In this document: piece by piece, positions 30,264 to 38,260 of the stretch
Position numbering within the stretch: position 1 is the stretch's first letter
How the letters are laid out: every line of letters starts with the position of its first letter
From: Sedimentisphaerales bacterium
GTDB taxonomy: Bacteria; Planctomycetota; Phycisphaerae; Sedimentisphaerales; Anaerohalosphaeraceae
DNA: 38,260 nucleotides
Direction of reading: 5' to 3'
NCBI GenBank assembly: GCA_016935635.1
Contig: JAFGQP010000058.1
Location: 1-38,260 of the forward strand
Made by a program: the position numbers and the translations under genes
The notes under the pieces: generated by a model
What the model saw: only the letters and a program-made list of their open reading frames with translations
What the model was told of the DNA's origin: nothing
The model's database searches: none

Positions 30264-32978
30264 TTATGATAATTTATCCACAACTAATTTCTTTGCAGCG
30301 CTGATGGCCTCGTCAATTTTGGCCGGGTCCTTGCCGCCGGCCTGGGCAAACTGCGGCCGTCCGCCGCCCCCGCCGCCGACAATCGGAGCAATCTGCTTGA
30401 CAATATCACCCGCCGAGACCTTCTTGATTAAATCATCTGTCACGCCGGCAAACAGCATCACCTTGCCATCCCCGTCGGCCATCGCCAGCACCACCACCGC
30501 CGAGCCCGCCTTGGCCCGCAGACTGTCAATCAGACTCCGCGCCTGATCCACTCCCAGCGCCGGAATCGACTCGGCTATCACCGCGACATTGCCCTGCTTT
30601 TGTGATTTTGCCAGCAGGTCGTCCGCCGATACCTGGGCCGAAGCGGCCGCTGCGGCCCCGCTTTTAAGCTGCTTGGTCAGCGATTTATTATCCTCCATGA
30701 TTTTCGTCACGCGAGATGTAATCTGATCTGCCGGGACTTTGAGCATCCCAATCAGTTCATCCACAATCGCATTGCGGCCCATCAAATGTTCAACCAGTTT
30801 GGTCCCGGTCAGTGCCGTAATACGCCGCACACCCGCGGAGACGCTTTCTTCTTTCAGGATTCCAAAACCGCCGATTTCCGATGTATTGAACACATGGGTA
30901 CCGCCGCAGAATTCCTTGCTGAAAGCCTCCCCAAGATGAGCTTTATCCGGCGCCCCCACGCCAATCACGCGGACCACATCGCCGTATTTTTCGCCAAACA
31001 GGGCCATGGCGCCCAGTTTTTTGGCCTCATCAATCGGCAGGCTTACACACGTCACCGGCAGCCCTGCGGCGATCTTCTGATTGACCAGCGTTTGAATTTC
31101 CGCCGACTGCTCCTGCGTCAAGCCTTTGGGCCAGGTGTAATCAAACCGCAGGTAATCCGGGCACACCGCACTGCCCTGCTGTTTGACCGAGTCGCCCAGC
31201 ACTTTTTGCAGCGCCCATTGCAGAATGTGCGTTGCGGTATGATTTTTCCGGCTGGCCTGACGATCCTTATAGACACTCATCGTCACTGTATCCCCCGCAC
31301 CAAGACCACCGCTGTGCAGTCGCCCCTTGTGAAGCACGCAGTTGCCGACTTTTTCCGTTCCTTCGACAATAAATTCCCAGTCGTCGCCGCGAATGATGCC
31401 TTCATCGCCGACCTGCCCGCCGGACTCGGCATAGAAACAGGTCTTGTCCAGAACCAGCGCCGCCGGCTTATTGGTATCTTCAAACTCGCCTTCCGTGGCA
31501 AAGCCTTCCTGGGTTACCCACCCCATCACCTTGCCCTGGCAGAAATCGGTCTCGTACTTGGCCGCATCATCCGTTGCCGGAAGCTGTACATTGGACAGGC
31601 TGGCCGCAAGGGACACCCCCTTCTGGGCCGCACGTGCCCGCTCTTTCTGCTGATCCATCAGCTTGACAAACAGCTCCGTATCCACCTTCAGGCCCCGCTC
31701 ACGAGCCATCAATTCCGTCAAATCCAGCGGAAAACCGAATGTGTCATAAAGCTGGAATGCATCTTCCCCGCAAACCGTTTTAGTGTCGGTCTTTTCCGCT
31801 TTGTCCGCAGCCCCGGCAAACAGTTCCAGCCCGCGGTCCAGCGTCCTGCCGAACGAAGTCTCTTCGGATTGAATCACACTGGCGACAAAATCGCCGCGAC
31901 CCTTAAGTTCCGGGAACGCTTCGCCCATTTCACGAACCAGAACCGGAACCAGCTTGTACATAAACGGCTCATGTGCCCCCAGATTCCGCCCGAATCGTGC
32001 CGCCCGACGCAGCAGCCGGCGGATCACATATCCCCGCCCATCGTTGGACGGCGATACACCATCGGTTATTGCAAATGTCAGTGTACGAATATGGTCGGCA
32101 ATCACGCGAAATGCATTGTCGGTTTTATTGCCCAGCTGCGATGTATATTTCTTCTTCGTGATATCCTGGACCGCTGAGATAATCGGCATGAACAGGTCGG
32201 TGTCGTAGTTGCTGGTTTTGTTCTGCAGAACCGAGCACACGCGCTCCAGCCCCGCCCCGGTATCGACATAATTGGCCTTCAGTCGTTCCAGCGAGTTATC
32301 CGGCTTGCGGTTATATTGAATAAAAACCAGGTTCCAGAGTTCCATAAAGCGGGCACAGCCGCCGTTGACTTTGCAGACATGGCCGGGCACATGCTTCATA
32401 TCGCAGCGGTCGGGACCAAGGTCAATATGGATTTCACTGCATGGCCCGCACGGCCCGGTATGCCCCATCTCCCAGAAGTTGTCCTTCTTACTGCAGAATA
32501 AAATCTTTTCTTTGGGCATGGGGGTCAGCTTGGTCCACAGATCCGCCGCTTCCGTATCCGGCTCGGACCCGTCGTTTTTGTCGCCGGCAAATACTGTTGC
32601 CCACAGCCGGCCCGGCTCAATCCCGTAAACCTCAGTCAGCAGCTTCCAGGCCCACTCAATCGATTCGGCCTTGAAGTAATCCCCGAAAGACCAGTTGCCC
32701 AGCATCTCAAAGAACGTGTGGTGATAGGTATCCAGACCCACTTCCTCAAGGTCATTGTGCTTGCCGCTGACCCGGATGCATTTCTGGCTGTTGGCCGCGC
32801 GTTTCCACTTGGCTTTGGCGTGTCCCAGGAAGATATCCTTGAACTGGTTCATCCCCGCATTGGTAAACAGCAGGGTCTCATCCCTAACAGGCACCACCGG
32901 CCAGCTTGGCACAAAGGTATGGCCCTGGCTCTTGAAAAACTCGATAAACGACCCGCGAATCTCTTTGGACGTAAGCAT
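30264..32978 (-). CDS. alaS: Alanyl-tRNA synthetase
   Basis: It charges tRNA-Ala. The 904-residue protein has all parts of the family: the class II catalytic core (FVPSWPVVPVRDETLLFTNAG near the start, HTFFEMLGNWSFGDYF), the editing domain with HTATHIL (His580, His584) and CGGTHV (Cys691, His695) as zinc ligands, and a C-Ala domain with the Gly-rich end GGGGGGRPQFAQAGG. I use ATG 32978 because it gives MLTSKEIRGSFIEFF, the usual distance to the SxEIR motif. A TTG six codons earlier has no Shine-Dalgarno. A good promoter lies upstream at 33035-33063. It is the first gene of the alaS-pyrophosphorylase unit. Confidence 0.97.
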   Translation of the reverse strand: MLTSKEIRGSFIEFFKSQGHTFVPSWPVVPVRDETLLFTNAGMNQFKDIFLGHAKAKWKRAANSQKCIRVSGKHNDLEEVGLDTYHHTFFEMLGNWSFGDYFKAESIEWAWKLLTEVYGIEPGRLWATVFAGDKNDGSEPDTEAADLWTKLTPMPKEKILFCSKKDNFWEMGHTGPCGPCSEIHIDLGPDRCDMKHVPGHVCKVNGGCARFMELWNLVFIQYNRKPDNSLERLKANYVDTGAGLERVCSVLQNKTSNYDTDLFMPIISAVQDITKKKYTSQLGNKTDNAFRVIADHIRTLTFAITDGVSPSNDGRGYVIRRLLRRAARFGRNLGAHEPFMYKLVPVLVREMGEAFPELKGRGDFVASVIQSEETSFGRTLDRGLELFAGAADKAEKTDTKTVCGEDAFQLYDTFGFPLDLTELMARERGLKVDTELFVKLMDQQKERARAAQKGVSLAASLSNVQLPATDDAAKYETDFCQGKVMGWVTQEGFATEGEFEDTNKPAALVLDKTCFYAESGGQVGDEGIIRGDDWEFIVEGTEKVGNCVLHKGRLHSGGLGAGDTVTMSVYKDRQASRKNHTATHILQWALQKVLGDSVKQQGSAVCPDYLRFDYTWPKGLTQEQSAEIQTLVNQKIAAGLPVTCVSLPIDEAKKLGAMALFGEKYGDVVRVIGVGAPDKAHLGEAFSKEFCGGTHVFNTSEIGGFGILKEESVSAGVRRITALTGTKLVEHLMGRNAIVDELIGMLKVPADQITSRVTKIMEDNKSLTKQLKSGAAAAASAQVSADDLLAKSQKQGNVAVIAESIPALGVDQARSLIDSLRAKAGSAVVVLAMADGDGKVMLFAGVTDDLIKKVSAGDIVKQIAPIVGGGGGGRPQFAQAGGKDPAKIDEAISAAKKLVVDKLS

Positions 32979-33034
32979 AAGTTCTTTCTTGGTCAAAATT
33001 TAGTTATCTAAATGCCAATAAAAAATTAGGGAGT

Positions 33035-33063
33035 ATTATAGCTTTTTTTGACGGAATGTCCAA
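33035..33063 (-). promoter_or_regulatory. Sigma70-type promoter of alaS
   Basis: On the minus strand TTGGAC (33063-33058) and a perfect TATAAT (33040-33035) are exactly 17 bases apart. Transcription should start near 33028, about 50 bases before the alaS ATG. It sits just after the recA terminator, so alaS is independent of recA. Confidence 0.75.
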
Positions 33064-33110
33064 AGAAATATTACCGGATACCGCATATCCTGTAAGTCCA
33101 GGAAAAGGCA

Positions 33111-33152
33111 AAAAAAAGGGCATCTTGTCGATAGGATAAAGACAAGACGCCC
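33111..33152 (-). terminator. Rho-independent terminator of recA
   Basis: On the minus strand GGGCGTCTTGTC pairs with GACAAGATGCCC over 12 bp (plus-strand 33118-33129 with 33141-33152, one G-U). Seven T follow (plus-strand A at 33111-33117). It lies 24 bases after the recA stop codon. Confidence 0.92.
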
Positions 33153-33175
33153 TGAGTATGGCAATAGTGAAAGAC

Positions 33176-34270
33176 CTATTGACTCAATCCCTTGGCCTCA
33201 AGCACTTTGGCCCGGATTTCGTCAACCAGCTCCTTGTGTTCGATCAGGTATTGCTTGGCATTGTCACGCCCCTGGCCAAGCTTGTTTTCACCATAGGTGA
33301 ACCACGCCCCGCTTTTGTTGACAACATTGATTTCCGCCGCCATATCCAGCAGGTCGCCTTCAGAGCTGATGCCGCTGTCGAACATGATATCGAATTCGGA
33401 GGTCTTAAACGGCGCGGCGACCTTGTTTTTGACCACGCGGGCCCGGACGCGGTTGCCAATGGCTTCGCCCTTGTTGTCCTGGATCGTTGAAACACGCCGG
33501 ACATCCACGCGGACCGAAGCATAGAATTTTAATGCATTGCCGCCGGTGGTGGTTTCGGGATTGCCGAACATCACACCGATCTTCATGCGAATCTGGTTGA
33601 TGAAAATCACGCAGGTCTTGCTTTTGCTGATAACGCCGGTGAGCTTGCGAAGGGCCTGGCTCATCAGTCGGGCCTGCAGGCCAACATGACTTTGTCCCAT
33701 CTCGCCCTGAAGTTCGGCCGCGGGAACCAGGGCCGCCACCGAGTCGATGACAATGATATCCACCGCGTTGGATTTGACCAGCATCTCGGCAATATCCAGC
33801 GCCTGTTCGCCGGTATCAGGCTGGCTGATGAGCATATTGCTGATATTGACACCCAGCTTGCGAGCCCAGGTTGTATCAAGAGCATGTTCGGCATCGATGA
33901 ACGCCGCCACGCCACCGGCCTTCTGTGCATTGGCAATAACATGCAGGGCAAGCGTGGTCTTGCCGGACGATTCAGGACCATAGAATTCAATAACTCTGCC
34001 GCGCGGAATGCCCGACCCGCCCAGCGCGATATCCAGCGACAGCGCGCCGGTGCTGATGCCGTCGATTTTCTTGACGACGGATTCGTCCATCTTCATAATC
34101 GAGCCGGCGCCATACTGCTTCTCGATCTGGGCGATCGCCCGATCCAGGGCTTCATTTTTAGCTCCAGGACGTTCGGCTTTTTCCGCCTTTGGCTTTTCGA
34201 CTTCCGTCTTGATGGGTTCCTTGGCTTTGGGTTGAGTTTTTTCTGCGATAGGTTTCTTTTTGAATGCCAT
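33176..34270 (-). CDS. recA: RecA recombinase
   Basis: The DNA strand-exchange protein for recombination and repair. The 364-residue product has Walker A GPESSGKT (98-105), [10 protein letters not shown], the Walker B segment [13 protein letters not shown], loop L1 [19 protein letters not shown] and loop L2 with [19 protein letters not shown]. Residues 1-38 are a Lys/Pro/Glu/Ala-rich extension before the usual [14 protein letters not shown], about 32 residues longer than in E. coli RecA. The acidic tail of E. coli RecA is missing: the protein ends [18 protein letters not shown] 34270 is chosen because AGGAG lies 10 bases upstream; an open frame runs 32 codons further but has no better start. 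No intein. SOS control was not evident by eye. Confidence 0.97.
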   Translation of the reverse strand: MAFKKKPIAEKTQPKAKEPIKTEVEKPKAEKAERPGAKNEALDRAIAQIEKQYGAGSIMKMDESVVKKIDGISTGALSLDIALGGSGIPRGRVIEFYGPESSGKTTLALHVIANAQKAGGVAAFIDAEHALDTTWARKLGVNISNMLISQPDTGEQALDIAEMLVKSNAVDIIVIDSVAALVPAAELQGEMGQSHVGLQARLMSQALRKLTGVISKSKTCVIFINQIRMKIGVMFGNPETTTGGNALKFYASVRVDVRRVSTIQDNKGEAIGNRVRARVVKNKVAAPFKTSEFDIMFDSGISSEGDLLDMAAEINVVNKSGAWFTYGENKLGQGRDNAKQYLIEHKELVDEIRAKVLEAKGLSQ

Positions 34271-34320
34271 AAGCAATTGCTCCTGTAGAGTACGTTGATT
34301 GAGTCTGATAGTTCCTGTTA

Positions 34321-34349
34321 TATATATTGACGCGGCTATTGCAGAGTAA
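34321..34349 (-). promoter_or_regulatory. Candidate recA promoter
   Basis: On the minus strand TTACTC (34349-34344) and TATATA (34326-34321) are 17 bases apart, in the 124-base gap between thpR and recA. Both boxes are imperfect. I looked for a LexA-type dyad such as GAAC-N4-GTTC near them and found none complete. Confidence 0.45.
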
Positions 34350-34394
34350 CGTTCCCCTGTGGTCACCGCGGCATAAGTATGCCCATCGGTTTAT

Positions 34395-34955
34395 TTATTT
34401 TAACATCGTCCGCTGAACCACGGTATAAGTGGGTCCGCCGCCGGACAGATGACTTTCAAACACACACACCGAATCCACAAAACTGCCGCCGAACGGCTCA
34501 TCATGCAGGGGATTGATTTTCCGCTTCAGGTCATCACCGGCTGCGGGCAGCTTCACCCGGCACAGCGTCAGATGCCCGGCAAACTCCCGGTTCTCCACCG
34601 GCCAGCCCGCCTTCTCAAAACCGTCCTGAATATCCCGCTGCAGGGCTTTCAATGCCGGGTTGGGCGTGATGCCCGCCCAGCCGACTCGCACCGGTTTGCC
34701 AAAGGTGCCAAGCCCCTTGATTTCCAGGTCAAATCCCTGATGAGCACCGGCCGCCTGTTCCACAATCCGGCACACTTCCATCACCCGCTGGTCTTCGGTT
34801 TCTCCCAGAAAGACCAGCGTCAGATGCGTATTCTCCGGCTCCACCCACTTGATGCCGCCTTTGACGGAACCGATCTCCCGACGCAGCCGCTGACGCATCT
34901 TCTCTATCCGCTCTCTGACGGCAGCTTCGATTTCTATAGCCACAAATAACCGCAT
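34395..34955 (-). CDS. thpR: RNA 2',3'-cyclic phosphodiesterase (2H family)
   Basis: A 186-residue 2H phosphoesterase. It has the two HxTx motifs, HLTLVF (His44) and HLTLCR (His128), in the positions typical of ThpR/LigT, plus the usual start MRLFVAIEI and a KWVEPENTHLTL context. The enzyme opens 2',3'-cyclic phosphates on RNA and can join tRNA halves in vitro in relatives. It lies 47 bases after the PfkB kinase gene, in the gltX-pfkB-thpR-recA series. Confidence 0.92.
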   Translation of the reverse strand: MRLFVAIEIEAAVRERIEKMRQRLRREIGSVKGGIKWVEPENTHLTLVFLGETEDQRVMEVCRIVEQAAGAHQGFDLEIKGLGTFGKPVRVGWAGITPNPALKALQRDIQDGFEKAGWPVENREFAGHLTLCRVKLPAAGDDLKRKINPLHDEPFGGSFVDSVCVFESHLSGGGPTYTVVQRTMLK

Positions 34956-35002
34956 CGAATCCTTTCCATGCCGGGCGACAGACAGCTCTGGACCTGCCGA
35001 AA

Positions 35003-35908
35003 TCAGAACTGTGTAATTCGCCGGAGATGATCGAATCGATCATCAATCGTCTGCCGCGTGGCATTTTTAATACCATGAATCGAAAAATCGCCGATGGTAA
35101 ACGACGCAACCACCGTCCCGTAAACCATCGCATTACGCAGGCTGATAACATCCACCCGCCCCGCCGTAGCCAGATATCCCATCATGCCGCCTGCGAAAGA
35201 ATCCCCCGCGCCGGTCGGATCAATGACCACCGGAGTCGGATAGGCCGGCAGGAGAAAACAATCCCCTTCCTTGTTATACATCATCGAGCCGTGCTCGCCT
35301 TTTTTGATAATCACCACGCGCGGCCCCATCCCCAGGATTTCCCTGGCCGCCGTCACCAGATTCCGCTGACCGGTCAGCAGTTTCGCTTCGCCTTCATTGA
35401 TAATCAGCATGTCGATGCGATCCAGCAGCTCACGCAAATCCTCGTTGGCCGTAACGATCCAGTGATTCATGGTATCGGCGGCAACAAAAGACGGACTGCC
35501 AAGCTGATCCAGCAGCTGCATCTGCAAAGCCGGGGCGGTATTGGCCAGAAACACATAATCGCAATTGCGATATGAATCCGGCACGTGCGGCGGATCTTCG
35601 GCCAGCACATTCAGCTCCACTGATTCGGTATGAGCCGAGTTCATATCCCCCTCATAGGACCCATTCCAGCGGAACGTCTTGCTGCCCTTGCGAACTTCCA
35701 GGCCCGCAAGGTCCACCTTGCGATCGCCGAAAATATCCTTGAAATTAAAGGGACAATCCTCGCCGACAACGCCAAGAAACTTGATTTCGGTAAAAAAACC
35801 CGCGCCCATCGTAAAGTGCACCGATGAACCGCCGATGCAGTCCTTGTTGTATCCATAAGGTGTTCTGACTGTATCGATGCCGATAGAACCTGTTACCAAT
35901 AAAGACAT
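35003..35908 (-). CDS. PfkB family carbohydrate/nucleoside kinase
   Basis: A 301-residue ribokinase-fold kinase. The PfkB signature DPTGAGDSFAGG, with catalytic Asp236, is intact, as is the ATP-side motif VVIIKKGEHG. The N-terminal GSIGIDTVRTPYG and IGGSSVHFTMGAGFF segments form the substrate lid region; here the usual GG(A/P)xxN is GGSSVHF. The natural substrate cannot be assigned; members phosphorylate sugars, adenosine or related compounds. AGGAGG lies upstream of the ATG. It starts 16 bases after gltX and is probably in its transcript. Confidence 0.87.
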   Translation of the reverse strand: MSLLVTGSIGIDTVRTPYGYNKDCIGGSSVHFTMGAGFFTEIKFLGVVGEDCPFNFKDIFGDRKVDLAGLEVRKGSKTFRWNGSYEGDMNSAHTESVELNVLAEDPPHVPDSYRNCDYVFLANTAPALQMQLLDQLGSPSFVAADTMNHWIVTANEDLRELLDRIDMLIINEGEAKLLTGQRNLVTAAREILGMGPRVVIIKKGEHGSMMYNKEGDCFLLPAYPTPVVIDPTGAGDSFAGGMMGYLATAGRVDVISLRNAMVYGTVVASFTIGDFSIHGIKNATRQTIDDRFDHLRRITQF

Positions 35909-35924
35909 TCTCCGTGACCTCCTG

Positions 35925-37547
35925 TTACGAGTTAAACTTAGTTATGGTTAATGCGATCCGTTTTAATGTTCGATCCAGACCGAGAATATCGACTGTATCG
36001 AAGATTGGCGGGCTGATCGTTGTACCTGTCAACGACACCCGCAGCGGCTGTGCGATCTTGCCAAGGCCAACCTGCTTCTGTTCGGCAATGCCCCGCAGCA
36101 AATTCTCAATCGACTCTGCGGTCACTTCGGGAAGCGATTTTAAGCCCTCAACAATGACGCTTAGCATAACCAGCCCGTCGTTTTTGAGCAAGACCTTTTT
36201 GACGGCCTCATCATCATAAATAACGGCATCGTCAGCCATAAACGCAAATCGGCACTTCTGTTCGATCTGCTCAAGGGTACGAGCACCCTCATTGACCTTC
36301 AGGAGTCGCGCCAATAAGGCGTCGTCAGCCTGCGCGACCGGAGAATTATTTTCTTTCAGATAGGCCTTGAAATACCCCAAAAGCCTATCCGGTTTACACA
36401 ATTTGATATGTTCAGTGTTGAATGCCAGCAGTTTTTTGCGGTCGAACAGACTGTTGCTCTTATTGACCCGCGACAGGTCGAATGATGCGGTCATCTCCTC
36501 GACTGTCATAATCTCCCGCTGGTCGCCGGGATTCCAGCCCAAGAGAGCCAGGAAATTCACTAATGTCTCCGGCAAATATCCGCTTCTAAGGAAATCCACG
36601 ATGTTGATTTCCGGCAGATGCACCCCGGCATAGGCCGCCATCGCATCGACAACCGGCATATCGGGGGTGGAGTCCCCGGCAAGGAAGCCCTGGACAGCCT
36701 CAAGATCGGTTCCGCCGGCGGCGGCCATTGCGGCCAAGTCGAGGCTGCTGCTGGATTTAACAGCATCCCTGAGCACTTTGGCTCGTTCACGCTTGCTGAG
36801 CTTGCCGCCGCCTTCGCTGACAATCACCGGCAGATGGGCATAGACCGGCGTGCGGAAGCCAAGAGCCTGCTGCAGCAGCTGGTGATTGGGTGTATTCATC
36901 AGGTGCTCCTGGCCGCGAATTACGTGAGTGACATTCATCAATTGGTCATCAATGACCACCGCAAAATGGTAAGTTGGGAAACCATCGCTTTTGATGATGA
37001 TAAAGTCGCCCAGTTCGGCAGGGTCAAACTGCACCTGGCCGCGAATCTCATCCTGAATAATAACCGGCTTGCTCTGGTCGACCGCAAAGCGAATGGTCAC
37101 CGGCCGGCCTTCGGATTGTGCCTTTTTGACATCCGATTCGTCGGGAAAATGCGCCGGACGGGGGTAAACGCTTTTCCGCTTTTCGGCCTCGGCCCGTTTA
37201 CGCATCGCATCCAATTCTTCGGAGGTATCGAAGCAATAATATGCCTTACCCTGATCGACAAGCTGATGTGCAAATTTTGTATATAGCTCAAGACGCTGCG
37301 ACTGGAAATAGGGTCCATTCGGACCGTCTTTGTCCGGCCCTTCGTCCCAGTCAATCCCCAGCCACTTCAGGTCTTCAAGAACCTGGGCAGTGGCCGTCGG
37401 GGTGTTGCGCTTGACATCGGTATCTTCAATACGCAGCAGGAACTTGCCGCCCATACGTCGGGCCAGCAGCCAGTTGAACAGAGCTGTCCTCGCCCCGCCG
37501 ACATGCAGGTAGCCGGTCGGCGATGGCGCAAATCGTGTTACTATCAT
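35925..37547 (-). CDS. gltX: Glutamyl-tRNA synthetase with insertion after the KMSKS loop
   Basis: It charges tRNA-Glu. The 540-residue class I synthetase has the HIGH-type motif GYLHVGG (12-18), EDTDVKRN, and the KMSKS-type KLSKR (249-253). The usual GYLPETLVNFLALLGW follows, but only after about 60 extra residues (about 255-315, including KSSSSLDLAAMAAAGG and a Pro/Asp-rich part). The C-terminal anticodon-binding domain is present. Whether it is discriminating or also charges tRNA-Gln cannot be seen. GAGG lies 6 bases before the ATG and a strong promoter is at 37587-37615. It is the first gene of the gltX-pfkB-thpR(-recA) series. Confidence 0.95.
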   Translation of the reverse strand: MIVTRFAPSPTGYLHVGGARTALFNWLLARRMGGKFLLRIEDTDVKRNTPTATAQVLEDLKWLGIDWDEGPDKDGPNGPYFQSQRLELYTKFAHQLVDQGKAYYCFDTSEELDAMRKRAEAEKRKSVYPRPAHFPDESDVKKAQSEGRPVTIRFAVDQSKPVIIQDEIRGQVQFDPAELGDFIIIKSDGFPTYHFAVVIDDQLMNVTHVIRGQEHLMNTPNHQLLQQALGFRTPVYAHLPVIVSEGGGKLSKRERAKVLRDAVKSSSSLDLAAMAAAGGTDLEAVQGFLAGDSTPDMPVVDAMAAYAGVHLPEINIVDFLRSGYLPETLVNFLALLGWNPGDQREIMTVEEMTASFDLSRVNKSNSLFDRKKLLAFNTEHIKLCKPDRLLGYFKAYLKENNSPVAQADDALLARLLKVNEGARTLEQIEQKCRFAFMADDAVIYDDEAVKKVLLKNDGLVMLSVIVEGLKSLPEVTAESIENLLRGIAEQKQVGLGKIAQPLRVSLTGTTISPPIFDTVDILGLDRTLKRIALTITKFNS

Positions 37548-37577
37548 GATATACCTCTTCTTTCAGTTCAAAAATTA

Positions 37578-37660
37578 GGATAGAGGAGTGTAAGCGAGCC
37601 AACCCCTAAAGTCAAGGACAGACCCAGCACCGAAATTGCGACTCATACACTCCACTATCC
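37578..37660. repeat. Imperfect inverted repeat overlapping the gltX promoter
   Basis: GGATAGAGGAGTGT (37578-37591) is the reverse complement of ACACTCCACTATCC (37647-37660) with one mismatch. A further copy of the arm core, CACTCCTCT, follows at 37661-37669. The left arm contains the gltX -10 box (37587-37592). It may be a regulatory dyad or part of the degenerate repeat region beyond. Confidence 0.55.
37587..37615 (-). promoter_or_regulatory. Sigma70-type promoter of gltX
   Basis: On the minus strand TTGACT (37615-37610) and TACACT (37592-37587) are 17 bases apart. Transcription should start near 37580, about 33 bases before the gltX ATG, leaving a short leader that contains the AAGAGG ribosome binding site. 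Confidence 0.72.
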
Positions 37661-37868
37661 CACTCCTCTGCCGCTCGTAACAAAAGGAACCACCGATTAC
37701 ACAGATAATTCATTCCAAAATTGGCTTCGTTTGGGTGGCCAACCGCCACTTTTATGCCGCGAGAAAGCCTTGGGAAACTCCACCCGACGTAGCCGCGACG
37801 GGCCAAAATTTGGGTTCGTTTGGTAAAGCATATCAAAAATCAAAGAGCAAAAATTATAACTATGGATA

Positions 37869-37913
37869 CCGCCGGAGGCGGAGGCTAAGTCAGACTGAAG
37901 CTGGAAGCTTCAG
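37869..37913. repeat. Two perfect palindromes with identical GGA loops
   Basis: CCGCC-GGA-GGCGG occupies 37869-37881 and CTGAAGCT-GGA-AGCTTCAG occupies 37895-37913. Both have perfect arms around the same three-base centre and lie 13 bases apart in a gene-free stretch. Confidence 0.75.
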
Positions 37914-38200
37914 CTACGCTGAGATTGGGTTCGCCTACATTGCGACCTGCCTTATCCACAATAAGCACCTTGGGTGTTGAATTGATGCTGCATTGCCGCG
38001 GTTTCCGGCCAGCCTGCCTTGTGCAGACTTCCGAGCCTCCGTTTGTATCACGGCTCACAACTGAGGGGTATTATATATACCTAACAAACTCCTTACAAGA
38101 AAAATTTGGAAATTTTTGAAAAATATTTTCCCCCATGCGGTCGTATATCGATATCTCAACAACTATGTAATCCAATTGTTGTTATGTTACCATTACAAGC

Positions 38201-38242
38201 CATGGTCAAACTCCGCTTGGCCATGCCACCTGCCGCGGGCAG
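38201..38242. repeat. Pair of hairpin-forming dyads near the window end
   Basis: CATGGTCAA (38201-38209) pairs with TTGGCCATG (38217-38225), one G-T, around 7 bases. Directly after it, CTGCC-GCG-GGCAG (38230-38242) is perfect. There is no T run in the right place for a terminator on the plus strand. They may belong to a repeat or an RNA that continues beyond the window. Confidence 0.5.
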
Positions 38243-38260
38243 AATAAAATTGCCGTTGGA

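Larger units (their letters stand above)
37616..38260. other. Gene-free region with several short palindromes
   Basis: I find no convincing gene in the last 645 bases. Open frames here (up to 81 codons) are rich in Arg, Trp, Cys and Ser and have no ribosome binding sites. Similar phrases recur, such as AAATTGGCTTCGTTTGG (from about 37713) and AAATTTGGGTTCGTTTGG (from about 37805). Palindromes occur at 37869-37881, 37895-37913, 38100-38117, 38201-38225 and 38230-38242. The stretch 38065-38135 is AT-rich and might carry a promoter for a gene beyond the window. The look is that of degenerate interspersed repeats. Confidence 0.5.

Noticed and set aside
30786-32177. 463-codon open frame antisense to alaS
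   Set aside because: AlaS is unmistakable on the other strand; the antisense product has no recognisable domain or ribosome binding site.
34271-34394. LexA/SOS box before recA
   Set aside because: Only scattered GAAC and GTTCC half-sites are visible; no complete dyad of a known type was found.
37612-37836. 74-codon minus-strand frame upstream of gltX
   Set aside because: It overlaps the gltX promoter and the palindrome-rich tract, and has an odd composition and no binding site; I treat it as non-coding repeat sequence.

Overview
This 38 kb window is a stretch of bacterial chromosome, most likely from a Planctomycetota genome (Phycisphaerae-like). The basis is indirect: a planctomycete-style type II secretion operon with Gly/Met-rich proteins, a eukaryote-type UDP-sugar pyrophosphorylase, a bacterial histone-fold protein and a DUF434-type protein. 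No rRNA is present to settle the taxonomy. I see no insertion sequence, prophage, CRISPR array or tRNA.

Layout. 1-6126 (+): a tryptophan operon trpE-G-D-F-B-A with no trpC. It is preceded by a 19-codon leader peptide with tandem Trp codons and by mutually exclusive hairpins, which together form a complete transcription attenuator. 6148-6906 (-): two small unassigned genes behind a terminator. 7214-7429 (+): a 71-residue histone-fold protein with a lysine-rich N-terminal tail, a strong ribosome binding site and its own terminator. 7768-13067 (+): an alpha-glucan (glycogen) operon of glycosyltransferase, GH57 amylase, debranching enzyme and a translationally coupled CPBP membrane protease. 13064-14804: an MBL-fold tRNase Z-like gene (-) and a divergent DUF434/DUF5616 gene (+).

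14896-27786 (-): an eleven-gene type II secretion operon in the order gspE-F-G-H-I-J-K-L-M-C-D, many genes overlapping by 1-4 bases and several starting with TTG. Unusual features are an oversized secretin with about six N1-like repeats, a 51-base tandem repeat coding a Gly-rich insert in the GspK-like protein, Thr/Gly-rich tails on the I and J pseudopilins, and a GGPG/FDF/M(S/T)PEE motif shared by the adjoining ends of the C-like and D proteins.

28058-37547 (-): housekeeping genes. A GAF-domain protein, a UDP-HexNAc pyrophosphorylase and alaS follow a good sigma70-type promoter. Upstream of these, gltX, a PfkB kinase, thpR and recA follow another good promoter, and recA also has its own candidate promoter and a clear terminator. 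37616-38260 has no convincing gene and carries several short perfect palindromes that look like degenerate intergenic repeats.

The strongest items for follow-up are the trp attenuator in this lineage, the histone-fold protein, and the low-complexity and repeat elaborations of the secretion system. All domain calls come from reading motifs by eye; no database search was run.
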